Below, piece by piece: positions 7,329 through 16,186 of a stretch of DNA of 53,919 nucleotides. Every line of letters starts with the position of its first letter. Within the stretch, counting starts at the first letter, position 1. A program made the translations under genes and the position numbers. A model generated the notes under the pieces. That model had not been told where the DNA came from and did not search any database. It worked only from the letters and a program-made list of their open reading frames with translations. This DNA is from JAWXCH01 sp034440595 (GTDB lineage Bacteria; Planctomycetota; Planctomycetia; Pirellulales; JALHPA01), in NCBI GenBank assembly GCA_034440595.1, contig JAWXCH010000189.1:1-53919 (forward strand). Reading direction: 5' to 3'.

Positions 7329-10212
7329 ACGACTTCCGCCTCAACCGGGCGAATGGATTCAGCGAGATAAAGCGGTTGAGTTTCGTTTCGAGGGGCGGGA
7401 GTATACCGGTTTCCAAGGTGATGTTTTGTCTAGCGCGCTTTGGGCCAACGGGATCAATGTTCTCGGCAGAAGCTTTAAGTATCATCGGCCCCGCGGCATC
7501 TATTCACTGGCTGGCCACGACGCCAATGTAGTGGTCGAGGATCGCCTGCGGTCAAATCTGCGCGGTGACGTGCTACCGATCCGTGGCGGGATGGACTTGC
7601 GCGCAGTCAACACCGGGGGAGGTCTGGCCGGCGACCGCTATCGCATCATGGAGTGGCTAAGTCCATTTTTGCCTGTCGGATTTTACTACAAAGCCTTTCA
7701 CACGCCGCGCCGCTTTTTCCGCTTTTACGAAGGCCTGATGCGGCGGGCAGCCGGCCTGGGACGCATCCACGTTGGCGCTCGGGCAGACATGTCGCGGAAA
7801 GACTATGCTTTTTGCGATTTACTCGTTGTTGGCGCAGGACCATCCGGTTTATCCGCAGCGATAGCCGCGGCCGAAATGGGGGCCACGGTTCTACTGGTCG
7901 ATGACCAGCCGCGGCCCGGCGGAAGTTTGTGCTGGCAGCATCTTGATGCACCGGAAAGTCGAAGCGACCTTCTTGAAAAGGCCTGTGCGCTTCCTAATCT
8001 GGAAATTCGCAGCAATACGCAAGCCGCTGGCTGGTATGCAGATCAATGGGTTGCCCTCGTCGATGACCGACGTTTGACCAAACTCCGCACTAGAGCGACT
8101 CTCGTTGCCTCTGGTTGTATCGAGCAACCCGCCGTATTTCACAACAACGATTTGCCTGGCGTCATGCTCGCGTCGGCCGCCCAACGGCTAATGAAGCTCT
8201 ACTCAGTGAAGCCATGTGATCGTGCTGTGGTGTTGACCGCGAATGACGATGGATATCTTGCTGCGCTTGATTTAGCCGATGCTGGAGTGGTCGTCGCGGC
8301 TGTCGTCGACTTGCGGCCCGCCCAGTCATGTACGCCTGTTGCCGCAGAGGTCGCGGCCCATGGGATTGAGATTCTAAAGGGGCAGGCTGTGTACGAGGCG
8401 GTCGTGTCGCGCAGTAAGAATGGCATCGCAGCAGCCGTTGTTTGCTGCCTTGATCAAAATGGCCAACCACGACTATCTTCGGCCCGTAGAATACTTTGCG
8501 ATGGCATCGCGGTCAGTGTCGGCTGGGCCCCCAACGCGAGCATTCTGGCCCAAGCTGGGACGCGATTTCGATACGATTCGCAACTACAGCAACTAGCGCC
8601 GCACGATCTTCCCCGTGGGGTTTTTGCTGCCGGTCGCGTCAACGGAATATTTGCGCTAGAGGAGCGCATTGCCGACGGTCGCCAAGCCGGTTTGGCCGCT
8701 GTGGCCTTTTTGGGCCACCAAATTGAGGTCCCGGCTTCAGTGCCCCGATCTCGTACAGCGCATAGTCACGCGTATCCCATTTTCGATCATCCCCATAAGA
8801 AAAACTTTGTCGACCTCGACGAAGACTTGCAGTTGGTGGACTTATTGAATGCTCATCAGGAAGGCTACGACAGCATTGAACTCATCAAGCGATATTCGAC
8901 CGTTGGCATGGGCCCCAGCCAGGGTAAACTTTCCAATATGAACGCCGTGCGCGTCGTAGCCCGGCTGAATGGACAATCACTCGATCAAACGGGAATGACC
9001 ACCGCGCGACCTTTCTACCAGCCGGTCAGCATCGCCAATCTAGCGGGTCGTCGATTTCATCCGTATCGTCTAACCCCAATGGACGGTTGGCATCGTCAGG
9101 CAGGTGCCGTCATGGTCCCGGTCGGGACTTGGTTTCGACCGGAGTACTACGCCACGAAGGAGAAAAGTCGCGCCGATTGCGTCCTGGAAGAAGCCCGGGA
9201 AGTTCGCCGCGGAGTGGGCCTGATCGATATAAGTACACTGTGCAAGTTTGAAGTCGCTGGACCGGACGCGGCGCGGTTTCTGGAACAAATATACACTGGA
9301 AGGTTCGCCCGGCAAAACATCGGGAGGATGCGGTATGCGCTGGCCTGCGACGAGATGGGCTACGTGACCGAGGAAGGGGTCGTCGCTCGCTTAGCGGAGG
9401 ATCGGTTTTACGTGACTGCGAGCACGGCCGGTGGTGAAGCCTTCTATCGGGAAATGCAGCGGTGGGCAATCGTGTTTCATATGAATGTGGTTTTATCGAA
9501 CGTTACCGCGCATATGGCTGCTATTAATGTCGCCGGGCCGCGGGCGCGCGGTGTGTTGGCCGAAATTGCTGAAGTCGATATTGGTGCTACTGAGTTTCCC
9601 TTTGCACACGTTCGAGACATGGTGGTCGCCGGCGTCGCCGCAATTGTCATGCGAGTTGGCTTCGTCGGAGAGCTGAGTTACGAGATTCACGTGCCCGCAG
9701 ACAAAGCTGCCGGAGTCTGGGACGCGTTAATTCTCGCCGGAAGAAATTCCGGCATACGTCCTTTTGGCACCGAGGCGCAGCGGCTTTTGCGACTTGAAAA
9801 AGGTCACCTGATCGCTGGGCACGATACAGACCCATTAACCACTCCTTTTGAAGCGCAGCTCGACTGGGCCGTGGATATGAACAAGTCGTTCTTTATCGGC
9901 CAACGAAGCTTAAGGATTCATGCAGGGCGGCCACTCGAGCGACGACTGGTTGGGATTGCGTTTGCATATGGATATTTAGGAGAGCTGCCCGAAGAATGCC
10001 GACTTATCGTCAATCGTGGACAAATAGCCGGCCGAGTTACAAGCATAGCAGGGCGGACCACCGTCGGTGGCCCGATTGGCCTAGCCTTTGTCCGGCCAGA
10101 TTTAGCGGAGCCGGGCACTTCCTTATGCATCCGGGTCGATGCTCGAGAAATGTCGGAGGCCCAGGTCGTCCGCCTGCCGTTCTATGATCCGGATAATACT
10201 CGCCAAACTTAA
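7321..10212 (+). CDS. soxA: Sarcosine oxidase, alpha subunit
   Basis: A 963-residue alpha subunit. An N-terminal beta-grasp domain (FKYHRPRGIY near residue 55) is followed by an NAD/FAD disulfide-oxidoreductase-type domain (VVGAGPSGLSAAIAAAEMGA near 170) and, from about residue 600, a GcvT/aminomethyltransferase-like domain (TKEKSRADCVLEEAREVRRG, then GLIDIS). That last domain passes the methyl-derived one-carbon unit to tetrahydrofolate, giving methylene-THF instead of free formaldehyde. ATG 7321 is chosen over 7303 because GGAG lies 8 bases before it and it overlaps the soxD stop, a typical translational coupling. Length is normal for the family. Confidence 0.93.
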   Translation: MSRRLPPQPGEWIQRDKAVEFRFEGREYTGFQGDVLSSALWANGINVLGRSFKYHRPRGIYSLAGHDANVVVEDRLRSNLRGDVLPIRGGMDLRAVNTGGGLAGDRYRIMEWLSPFLPVGFYYKAFHTPRRFFRFYEGLMRRAAGLGRIHVGARADMSRKDYAFCDLLVVGAGPSGLSAAIAAAEMGATVLLVDDQPRPGGSLCWQHLDAPESRSDLLEKACALPNLEIRSNTQAAGWYADQWVALVDDRRLTKLRTRATLVASGCIEQPAVFHNNDLPGVMLASAAQRLMKLYSVKPCDRAVVLTANDDGYLAALDLADAGVVVAAVVDLRPAQSCTPVAAEVAAHGIEILKGQAVYEAVVSRSKNGIAAAVVCCLDQNGQPRLSSARRILCDGIAVSVGWAPNASILAQAGTRFRYDSQLQQLAPHDLPRGVFAAGRVNGIFALEERIADGRQAGLAAVAFLGHQIEVPASVPRSRTAHSHAYPIFDHPHKKNFVDLDEDLQLVDLLNAHQEGYDSIELIKRYSTVGMGPSQGKLSNMNAVRVVARLNGQSLDQTGMTTARPFYQPVSIANLAGRRFHPYRLTPMDGWHRQAGAVMVPVGTWFRPEYYATKEKSRADCVLEEAREVRRGVGLIDISTLCKFEVAGPDAARFLEQIYTGRFARQNIGRMRYALACDEMGYVTEEGVVARLAEDRFYVTASTAGGEAFYREMQRWAIVFHMNVVLSNVTAHMAAINVAGPRARGVLAEIAEVDIGATEFPFAHVRDMVVAGVAAIVMRVGFVGELSYEIHVPADKAAGVWDALILAGRNSGIRPFGTEAQRLLRLEKGHLIAGHDTDPLTTPFEAQLDWAVDMNKSFFIGQRSLRIHAGRPLERRLVGIAFAYGYLGELPEECRLIVNRGQIAGRVTSIAGRTTVGGPIGLAFVRPDLAEPGTSLCIRVDAREMSEAQVVRLPFYDPDNTRQT

Positions 10213-10217
10213 GTCCA

Positions 10218-10775
10218 ATGTCGAGAACCACAATTCAGATTAATCACTTTGGCGTATTGCCTAGGTTGGGGCTAAAGGGCCCTGGCGTCGCACGTTGGCT
10301 CGGCGTCCAGTCCATCACGACGCCGAGCGACATCTTATCCGCCGTTCCCATTGCTGGTGACGCTTGGATTGCACGACTCGCTGCAGTGGAATATCTAATC
10401 GAAGGTAACACCGACAGCGACCTTGTGTCCGATCTGCGGGGCCGCTTGTCGCCTTTGCCATCGGGGATTCTCCTTATTCCTCGGTGTGACGTGACGTTTT
10501 TGCTCGCCGGATCTAACGCCCGATCTGTCTCTGCGCAGACATGCGGCATCGATTTCCGGCTTGCGCAGCCACAACGTTTGGTTTTCTCGCGTGTCGCAGG
10601 CGTTAGCTGCGGGATTTTACCCGAAGTAACGAATGGCTTAATCAATTACCGGATGTGGGTTGAACTCAGCTACGCCGCCTATTTATGGGAGACGCTAGCT
10701 GGAATCGTCACAGAACTGGGGGGAATGATCCACCCGCAGACCGATACATGTTCCGGGCCTCACAGCCTCTCCTGA
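10218..10775 (+). CDS. soxG: Sarcosine oxidase, gamma subunit
   Basis: A 185-residue SoxG, the fourth subunit of heterotetrameric sarcosine oxidase, related in fold to the C-terminal half of GcvT. The N-terminal core FGVLPRLGLKGPGVARWLG and the C-terminal YRMWVELSYAAYLWETLAG match gamma-subunit signatures (the latter resembling the usual ...VWVERSFADYLW.WL). It follows soxA by 5 bases and completes the set, so all four subunits are encoded in standard order. The 22 bases after it separate it from a convergent deacylase gene, with no clear terminator. Confidence 0.85.
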   Translation: MSRTTIQINHFGVLPRLGLKGPGVARWLGVQSITTPSDILSAVPIAGDAWIARLAAVEYLIEGNTDSDLVSDLRGRLSPLPSGILLIPRCDVTFLLAGSNARSVSAQTCGIDFRLAQPQRLVFSRVAGVSCGILPEVTNGLINYRMWVELSYAAYLWETLAGIVTELGGMIHPQTDTCSGPHSLS

Positions 10776-10797
10776 GTATCGCTGATATCCGACTAAT

Positions 10798-12390
10798 CTA
10801 CCGGGCTAGAACCGCGCCGGGGCGATTGGATGTTGCTCCTTCTGGAGTAACGACGAGTTGTCCATTGACGAAGACATAGTCAATTCCGGTCGGGAAGCGA
10901 TGCGGGTCACTAAAAGTAGATTGATCGCTAATTTCCGCGGGGTCGAATACCACGATGTCTGCTTTTTTACCGCGAGCAATCACCCCCCGATCTTTTAACC
11001 CGAGTCTGGCGGCAGGTGCACCGCTCATCTTCCGAACAGCAGCTTCCAACGACAGCGCGCCTAACTCTCGTACATACCGACCGAGTACCCGGGGAAAAGT
11101 GCCATAGTACCGTGGGTGCGGCTTTGTCTGAAGCGACTGACCACGAGGCGAAATCGCAGCGCCGTCCGAGCCAATCATGCTGAGGGGATGGGAGAGAAAG
11201 AATTGGACATCCGCCTCATCTCGGTTAAACATCACAACACTGACGTCGTTTTGCTGCGACTCGATCAAGTGAAGAAAACAGTCGATAGGCTCGACCTGCA
11301 AGGCATCGGCCACTTCAGCAATTGTTTGTCCGACAAATCTATGGTAGGCCGTTTCCCGTACGTGAGCCAACTGGATGCGATCCCACTGCCACGGAATTCC
11401 ATTAAACCAGCCCTCACACGCAGCGGCTCGGATGCGTGCGCGCTCGATTGGATTGCGCAATCGGTTCAACAACATCTCCGTCCCGTCGGACAAAGCAAAA
11501 TCGGGTAACAGCTGGTCGCACTTTGTTGCTCCCGCGGTATACGGGTATACGTCATAAAGCACATCCACGCCTGCAGAACGGGCCTGCTCCATCATCTCCA
11601 CAATCTTCTTTGATTGGCCGAAGTAGCGACTGTCAATAATTGTTTGATGGCTGATCTGGACGGGTATTTCAGCTCGGCGTCCGATCTGGATGGCTTCTTC
11701 AACAGCCTTAAAGTGATAACCGGCCCACAAGCGGCTGTGCGTTGCATAGAAGCCGCCTTTAGTCGCTACGACTCGCGAAATCTCTATCAACTCGTCGGTA
11801 CGCGCATAAGAACTCGGTGCTAAGGTTAAACCCGTGCTCACTCCGAAAGCACCCTGGTCCATGGCCTGTGCGGCTAGATTCCCCATCCGGTTTAACTCGC
11901 TCGCGGTTGGCGCGCGATTCTCCGCTTCCATGGCAGCAATCCGGATTGAGCCATGCCCTACCAAAGGCACCACATTCACCGCGACGCCAATCTCTTCCAC
12001 GCAGCGGCGAAAACCTTCAAGATCGCTCCAATGCCAATCCGCAGTGCATTGTCCCTGCGTCAGACATGGTGTCATAAACTCTTTGACAGCGGGAGTAACT
12101 GGGTATGGCGAGTACGAACAATTCCCTACAACCTCCGTCGTAATTCCTTGGCGCACTCGACTTGCTGCCTCGGGATAGGCCAGTAGGGTGAGGTCAGAGT
12201 GAGTATGAATGTCGATGAATCCAGGTGATACGATCTTGCTTGAGGCGTCGATTACTTGCTTCGCACCGGCCGAAGGCATTTTACCAACAGCTGCGATCGA
12301 ATCGCCCACAATGCCAACATCTTCTTGCCGGCGAATATCGCCGGTTCCATCGACCAGCGTACCACCCAAAATCAAAATGTCGAATTTCAT
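10798..12390 (-). CDS. N-acyl-D-amino-acid deacylase (amidohydrolase family)
   Basis: A 530-residue amidohydrolase of the D-aminoacylase type, which hydrolyses N-acyl-D-amino acids to the free D-amino acid. The metal site is visible: HTH within GFIDIHTHSDLTLL (H62, H64), the family-specific cysteine in VVGNCSYS (C91), histidines in FYATHSRLWAG and PVQISHQTI, and the aspartate in MIGSDGAAIS. The flanking N- and C-terminal strands (ILGGTLVDGTG and KKADIVVFDPAEI) form the usual small beta-domain. No signal peptide is seen. It is the last gene of a minus-strand run that starts at 17161 and is convergent with soxG. Its product could feed the DAO-family oxidase at 28173-26998. Confidence 0.88.
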   Translation of the reverse strand: MKFDILILGGTLVDGTGDIRRQEDVGIVGDSIAAVGKMPSAGAKQVIDASSKIVSPGFIDIHTHSDLTLLAYPEAASRVRQGITTEVVGNCSYSPYPVTPAVKEFMTPCLTQGQCTADWHWSDLEGFRRCVEEIGVAVNVVPLVGHGSIRIAAMEAENRAPTASELNRMGNLAAQAMDQGAFGVSTGLTLAPSSYARTDELIEISRVVATKGGFYATHSRLWAGYHFKAVEEAIQIGRRAEIPVQISHQTIIDSRYFGQSKKIVEMMEQARSAGVDVLYDVYPYTAGATKCDQLLPDFALSDGTEMLLNRLRNPIERARIRAAACEGWFNGIPWQWDRIQLAHVRETAYHRFVGQTIAEVADALQVEPIDCFLHLIESQQNDVSVVMFNRDEADVQFFLSHPLSMIGSDGAAISPRGQSLQTKPHPRYYGTFPRVLGRYVRELGALSLEAAVRKMSGAPAARLGLKDRGVIARGKKADIVVFDPAEISDQSTFSDPHRFPTGIDYVFVNGQLVVTPEGATSNRPGAVLAR

Positions 12391-12498
12391 AGTAATTATC
12401 GTGATAGCTGCAATTTATCGTTGTTCGAGTACGCTGGGAATTTCAAAATGCCGAACGTTCCAATGTAGCAATGTTGGAGGATACACCTCAATCGACGG

Positions 12499-13290
12499 TT
12501 AGGTCGTTTTTTCTGATTGAGGCCCTCGGCGTGTCCACCAAGGCAGCGAAAAGCCGCCATCGATGAGCAGCGAACTACCTGTGATGTAATCACTGGCGGG
12601 GTCACACAGAAACACGACGCCGCGAGCAATTTCGTCGGGCCGCGCCAATCGACCCCAAACCAGTTTTGCTTCCGCTTTTGCAAGTTCTTCGCCGCCGGTC
12701 AAATTGCGCTCACCTGGGGTGTCGGTGCAACCTGGATAAACCAGATTGACTCGGATTCGATGTATTGCGAGTTCTAGTGCGGCAGTTTTGGCCATTTGAT
12801 CCAGGGCGGCTTTTGCCATGTTATACGCCATCGAATCCGCGACTGGAACAAAAGCGTGCGGCGAGCTAATGCCGACAATGGCACCACCTTGGCCTTTCCT
12901 AATCATATTCCGGGCCGCGGCGCGAAACACGTGAAAGGCCCCCCACATCGTCACATCGACAGTACGATGGAATCGCTCCAAATCCGCTTCGCAAAAGGCC
13001 GCCCGATCACTGTAGGCGGCGTTGGCCACGGCTATGTCAACGCTTCCCAGCTCTAGTTCGACATTGGCGATCATGGCCTCCACTGCGGCTAGATCCGCGA
13101 CGTCACCCTGACACAGCAATGCCCGACGGCCAGCCTGAACCACCAGTTGGGCAACGTGCTCGGCCTCCTCGGTATGCGTGTTAAAGTTGATCGCTACATC
13201 TGCGCCCGCCTGCGCTAAGGAACTGGCGATCGCTCGGCCGATGCCGCGGCTGGCGCCGGAAACAAACGCAACTTTGCCGGTCAAATTCAT
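12499..13290 (-). CDS. SDR family oxidoreductase
   Basis: A 263-residue classical short-chain dehydrogenase. The cofactor motif is GASRGIGRAIA (residues 11-21), NAG is replaced by ANAAYSD in the middle, and the catalytic YNMAK lies near residue 160 after the GISSPHAF strand. The end of the fold (VYPGCTDTPGERN, then SDYITGSSLLIDGGFSLPW) is typical. The substrate is undetermined; relatives include sugar and 3-oxoacyl reductases. AGGAAC precedes the ATG by about 10 bases. It starts 14 bases after the Gfo/Idh/MocA gene, so the two are probably co-translated. Confidence 0.85.
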   Translation of the reverse strand: MNLTGKVAFVSGASRGIGRAIASSLAQAGADVAINFNTHTEEAEHVAQLVVQAGRRALLCQGDVADLAAVEAMIANVELELGSVDIAVANAAYSDRAAFCEADLERFHRTVDVTMWGAFHVFRAAARNMIRKGQGGAIVGISSPHAFVPVADSMAYNMAKAALDQMAKTAALELAIHRIRVNLVYPGCTDTPGERNLTGGEELAKAEAKLVWGRLARPDEIARGVVFLCDPASDYITGSSLLIDGGFSLPWWTRRGPQSEKTT

Positions 13291-13304
13291 CGCGATGGGA
13301 GTTC

Positions 13305-14330
13305 CTAGCGTAGTCTCGTATCATCTGTATCAAAGGTTGTTAGGTCCGTCCAGCTTTTCGTCTCCACAGAACGATGGATGGCTAAATTTACCCGCAGGGT
13401 CTGAACGCCTTCATCGAGCGTGCAAAGGGGCGTTTGCCCTCGTTCCGCGGCATCGAGGAACGAGGTAAGTTGCGTCATAAACAAGTTGTCTCGCTCAAGT
13501 TTGGGGGCGGGCTGATTATGCCATTCACTGTTCGGCTGAACCATCCAGCGAAAACGATTCTGGTCGAACTCGCACCGCAGCGTGCCCCGTTCACAAACGA
13601 TCGTAATCGTAGTTTCATTCGGGGCCTGATGCTGGTTCAGTGCGTAGCAGGCAAGAACACCTCGATGGCGAGCGATCACATGGACAGTGTCTTCCACCTC
13701 AACGTCCGGAACTACGCAATGTTCCGCATCTGCGACGACTCGATCGATCGGCCCGATGAGCCATTCGGCAGCGTTGATAAAATGGGTCAGTGCATCTTGT
13801 ATCGCACCGCCGCCGCTCGCGCGGTCTCTATAATATGTGTTGCGATAGGCTGGCCGATAGAATGGAAAATTTTGCCCGGTCACGGCCACGAGTTGCAGCG
13901 GTTGGCCGAAACGACCTGAGTGCAAGGCCTCGCGCATGGCAATCAGGTTCGGGTTTGCCCTCAGGACGTAAGCGACTGCCACTATAACGTTGTGCTGGAT
14001 GACGGCTTGCATGAGTTGACCGACGCCGTCAAGCGACGTACTGAGCGGCTTCTCGATCAGTACATCGATCCCACATTCAGCAAGGCGCGTCGCCAGAACT
14101 ACATGAAGATGCGCGGGTACGCAGATTACCGCCGCAGTGGGACGAGCCGCCAGCGCACTATCAAAATCGGCATAGACCTGCTGAATGCCGTAGCGCCCGG
14201 CGATCGCGTGCCGTAAATCCGCATCAATTTCGCAGATAGCTAGTTCGGCGCGCCCAGTACGTTGAGCGCATCGCAAGTGTCGCTCGCCGATTGAGCCTAC
14301 TCCAACAATTAGCAGGCGCTGAGTTGCCAT
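13305..14330 (-). CDS. Gfo/Idh/MocA family oxidoreductase
   Basis: A 341-residue NAD(P)-dependent oxidoreductase. The Rossmann motif VGVGSIGERH is at residues 8-17, and the family's EKPLSTS motif with the catalytic lysine is near residue 95. The C-terminal alpha/beta domain carries the substrate site. Such enzymes oxidise or reduce sugars, inositols and their derivatives. The ATG at 14330 is chosen because the Rossmann strand normally begins within the first ten residues; an upstream ATG at 14393 would add 21 unrelated residues. It belongs to the 17161-10798 gene run. Confidence 0.85.
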   Translation of the reverse strand: MATQRLLIVGVGSIGERHLRCAQRTGRAELAICEIDADLRHAIAGRYGIQQVYADFDSALAARPTAAVICVPAHLHVVLATRLAECGIDVLIEKPLSTSLDGVGQLMQAVIQHNVIVAVAYVLRANPNLIAMREALHSGRFGQPLQLVAVTGQNFPFYRPAYRNTYYRDRASGGGAIQDALTHFINAAEWLIGPIDRVVADAEHCVVPDVEVEDTVHVIARHRGVLACYALNQHQAPNETTITIVCERGTLRCEFDQNRFRWMVQPNSEWHNQPAPKLERDNLFMTQLTSFLDAAERGQTPLCTLDEGVQTLRVNLAIHRSVETKSWTDLTTFDTDDTRLR

Positions 14331-14451
14331 GTCGGTGAATGTAGGATCAAAACTGTCAAAAAACTTCGCGCCCGCCAAGCTGACCGCCAACACGTGTGCC
14401 CTTACGCCCGTAATTGCTCACTGTGTTATTGGAACAGGATGAAGGCGGCAC

Positions 14452-15210
14452 TCAAAACGTGGTGGCGATGCCTCGTTGGGATAACTGCGCCTTCAGGCTA
14501 GCCCGGTAGCGGGCTAGTGCTGTTTCGTCTGACACGGTCGAAGCCCCAAAACAAAACGTCGAAAGAGCGCGACGAGGTCGGTCCGTTTCATTTGGGCCAG
14601 TCCAGTGAATCGTGGCCGCGTTGTGGGCAACCGCGTCACCGGGTTCCAATTCTGCTGGCACGGCGTCGACGCTAGATATGTCGAAATTAGCCAACCCCTG
14701 GCTGAAACCCAAAACGCCACTGGCCATATGTGGCAGAACCCCCTTCTTATGCGAGCGTCGGCCATACCACAAACAGGCATTAGCTTGGTCGACCGAATCT
14801 AGGGCAATCCACAGTCCGCAGGCAATATTCGGTTTGCGGCACCAGTAGAATCCGTCCTGATGCGGCGGCGTTGCGGAACGGTCGTACGGCAATTTGTTGA
14901 ACCACTCGAGCCCTTGCGCCCGGAATCCATCCCGCAGAAAGTGCTCTAACAGCGGCACATGCTTGCCGCCGTTCATAAACTCGCTAAACCACTCGTCGTG
15001 CTTATCGAGCGATTGAATCTTTCGCAGTGTTTCGGGCTTTGAATAGTCGTCGAAGAAGGCAGCATCCTGCGGCAGCGCAGGAATTATCTCCTTGACGTAG
15101 CGGTCGACTTGCGCTTTCAACTCATCGATCTCTCGAGCGGAAAATAAGCCGCGAATAATCACGAACCCGTCGGCATCGAACTTGTCTCGCAACACGTCGT
15201 AAGATTCCAC
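14452..15210 (-). CDS. Phytanoyl-CoA dioxygenase (PhyH) family protein 1
   Basis: A 252-residue Fe(II)/2-oxoglutarate-dependent oxygenase of the PhyH family. The iron-binding HQD is at residues 117-119 within SATPPHQDGFYWC; the distal histidine and 2-oxoglutarate-binding arginine are in the DAVAHNAATIHWTG and RPRRALSTF region. The GTG at 15210 is chosen because GGGAG lies 6 bases upstream and the family N-terminus (FDADGFVIIRGLFS) begins soon after. Bacterial members hydroxylate small amines, ectoine, phosphonates and other metabolites, so the substrate is open. A paralog lies directly upstream. Confidence 0.82.
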   Translation of the reverse strand: MESYDVLRDKFDADGFVIIRGLFSAREIDELKAQVDRYVKEIIPALPQDAAFFDDYSKPETLRKIQSLDKHDEWFSEFMNGGKHVPLLEHFLRDGFRAQGLEWFNKLPYDRSATPPHQDGFYWCRKPNIACGLWIALDSVDQANACLWYGRRSHKKGVLPHMASGVLGFSQGLANFDISSVDAVPAELEPGDAVAHNAATIHWTGPNETDRPRRALSTFCFGASTVSDETALARYRASLKAQLSQRGIATTF

Positions 15211-15391
15211 GATGCACTCCCATGAAAATACTACTGCTGCGCTCGCAAAGAGCGAGACTCGATCCATATTTTAACGATCGGGGGCGGCTGTCGCTGACAT
15301 ACCGCGATTCCAATTCCTTCAGTAATCAGCGGCACAATCGAGAAATCGCAAACTAGATGTCATGCGATTCAGCCGCACATTCTTCCGGCGA

Positions 15392-16174
15392 TTAACGCGT
15401 TGCATTTGCGACAACTGGAGTTGCGAGCTGATCAGCTGGCGGCAGGTTGGCATAGATATTCTCGCCGGGCTCCCCGCGCGCCCAGAAGAGATTTATGTTC
15501 CGCCAATCAAAGTTAGTTGGTGAAATATAGTCCCGGTCGATGTGGATATGAGTTGGCACGTACTTAATGGTGATGCCGCAACGACGACGTGGCGAATGAT
15601 TCGCGTTCGAACCATGAAAGACGAACGGATTATGGACCGAAAACTGGCCAGCCCTGAGTTCGACATCGCGGGCCTGCGATAAATCAATGCCGTCGAGTGA
15701 CAGTGGCAATGTTGTAGCCGAAGTATTGTCAACATGATGGGGGTACAACGTCTTTGAGGAACTGGGGATCACTCGCATGCAGCCATTTTCGACGTCCGCG
15801 TCATCCGCAGCCAGCCAGAGCGTAAATGTCTCCATCGGCTCGATCGGAAAAAAGGCGGCGTCTTGATGCCAGGCAACCGCCAAGCCATCGTTGGGTCGCT
15901 TACTGATGATGTAAGACGTGAAGAGAGCTAAATCGGGCCCGAGCAATTGTTCGGCAATGTCCAAGAGCTTGTCGCTGAGAAATAGATCGCGGAAATACGG
16001 ATGGCCGTAGTGGACGGAAGACATATTTTCCGGTCGTTTACCTGGCGGGAGGCTGGCGATGAGTTGGTCGATTTCCTGACGCAGACGCGCCAGCTCGGCG
16101 TCGTCCAGAATGCGGTCACCGACCGCGTAACCTTCTTCATGATATTGCGATAGCTGGGCGGGACTTAACGGCAT
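15392..16174 (-). CDS. Phytanoyl-CoA dioxygenase (PhyH) family protein 2
   Basis: A 260-residue PhyH-family oxygenase. The N-terminus YHEEGYAVGDRILDDAELAR is the usual opening, HQD is at residues 103-105 in VAWHQDAAFF, and the distal histidine and 2-oxoglutarate-binding arginine lie in FVFHGSNANHSPRRR. A strong AAGGAGAG precedes the ATG. It is clearly diverged from the neighbouring PhyH protein, so the pair probably carries out different hydroxylations, or one may be an N-demethylase or N-dealkylase; that is inference. It starts 12 bases after the DapA-family gene. Confidence 0.85.
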   Translation of the reverse strand: MPLSPAQLSQYHEEGYAVGDRILDDAELARLRQEIDQLIASLPPGKRPENMSSVHYGHPYFRDLFLSDKLLDIAEQLLGPDLALFTSYIISKRPNDGLAVAWHQDAAFFPIEPMETFTLWLAADDADVENGCMRVIPSSSKTLYPHHVDNTSATTLPLSLDGIDLSQARDVELRAGQFSVHNPFVFHGSNANHSPRRRCGITIKYVPTHIHIDRDYISPTNFDWRNINLFWARGEPGENIYANLPPADQLATPVVANATR

Positions 16175-16186
16175 GAATCTCTCCTT

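Noticed and set aside
9996..10231. Overlapping frames inside the 3' end of soxA
   Set aside because: Shadows of a clearly coding region with full family similarity in the soxA frame.
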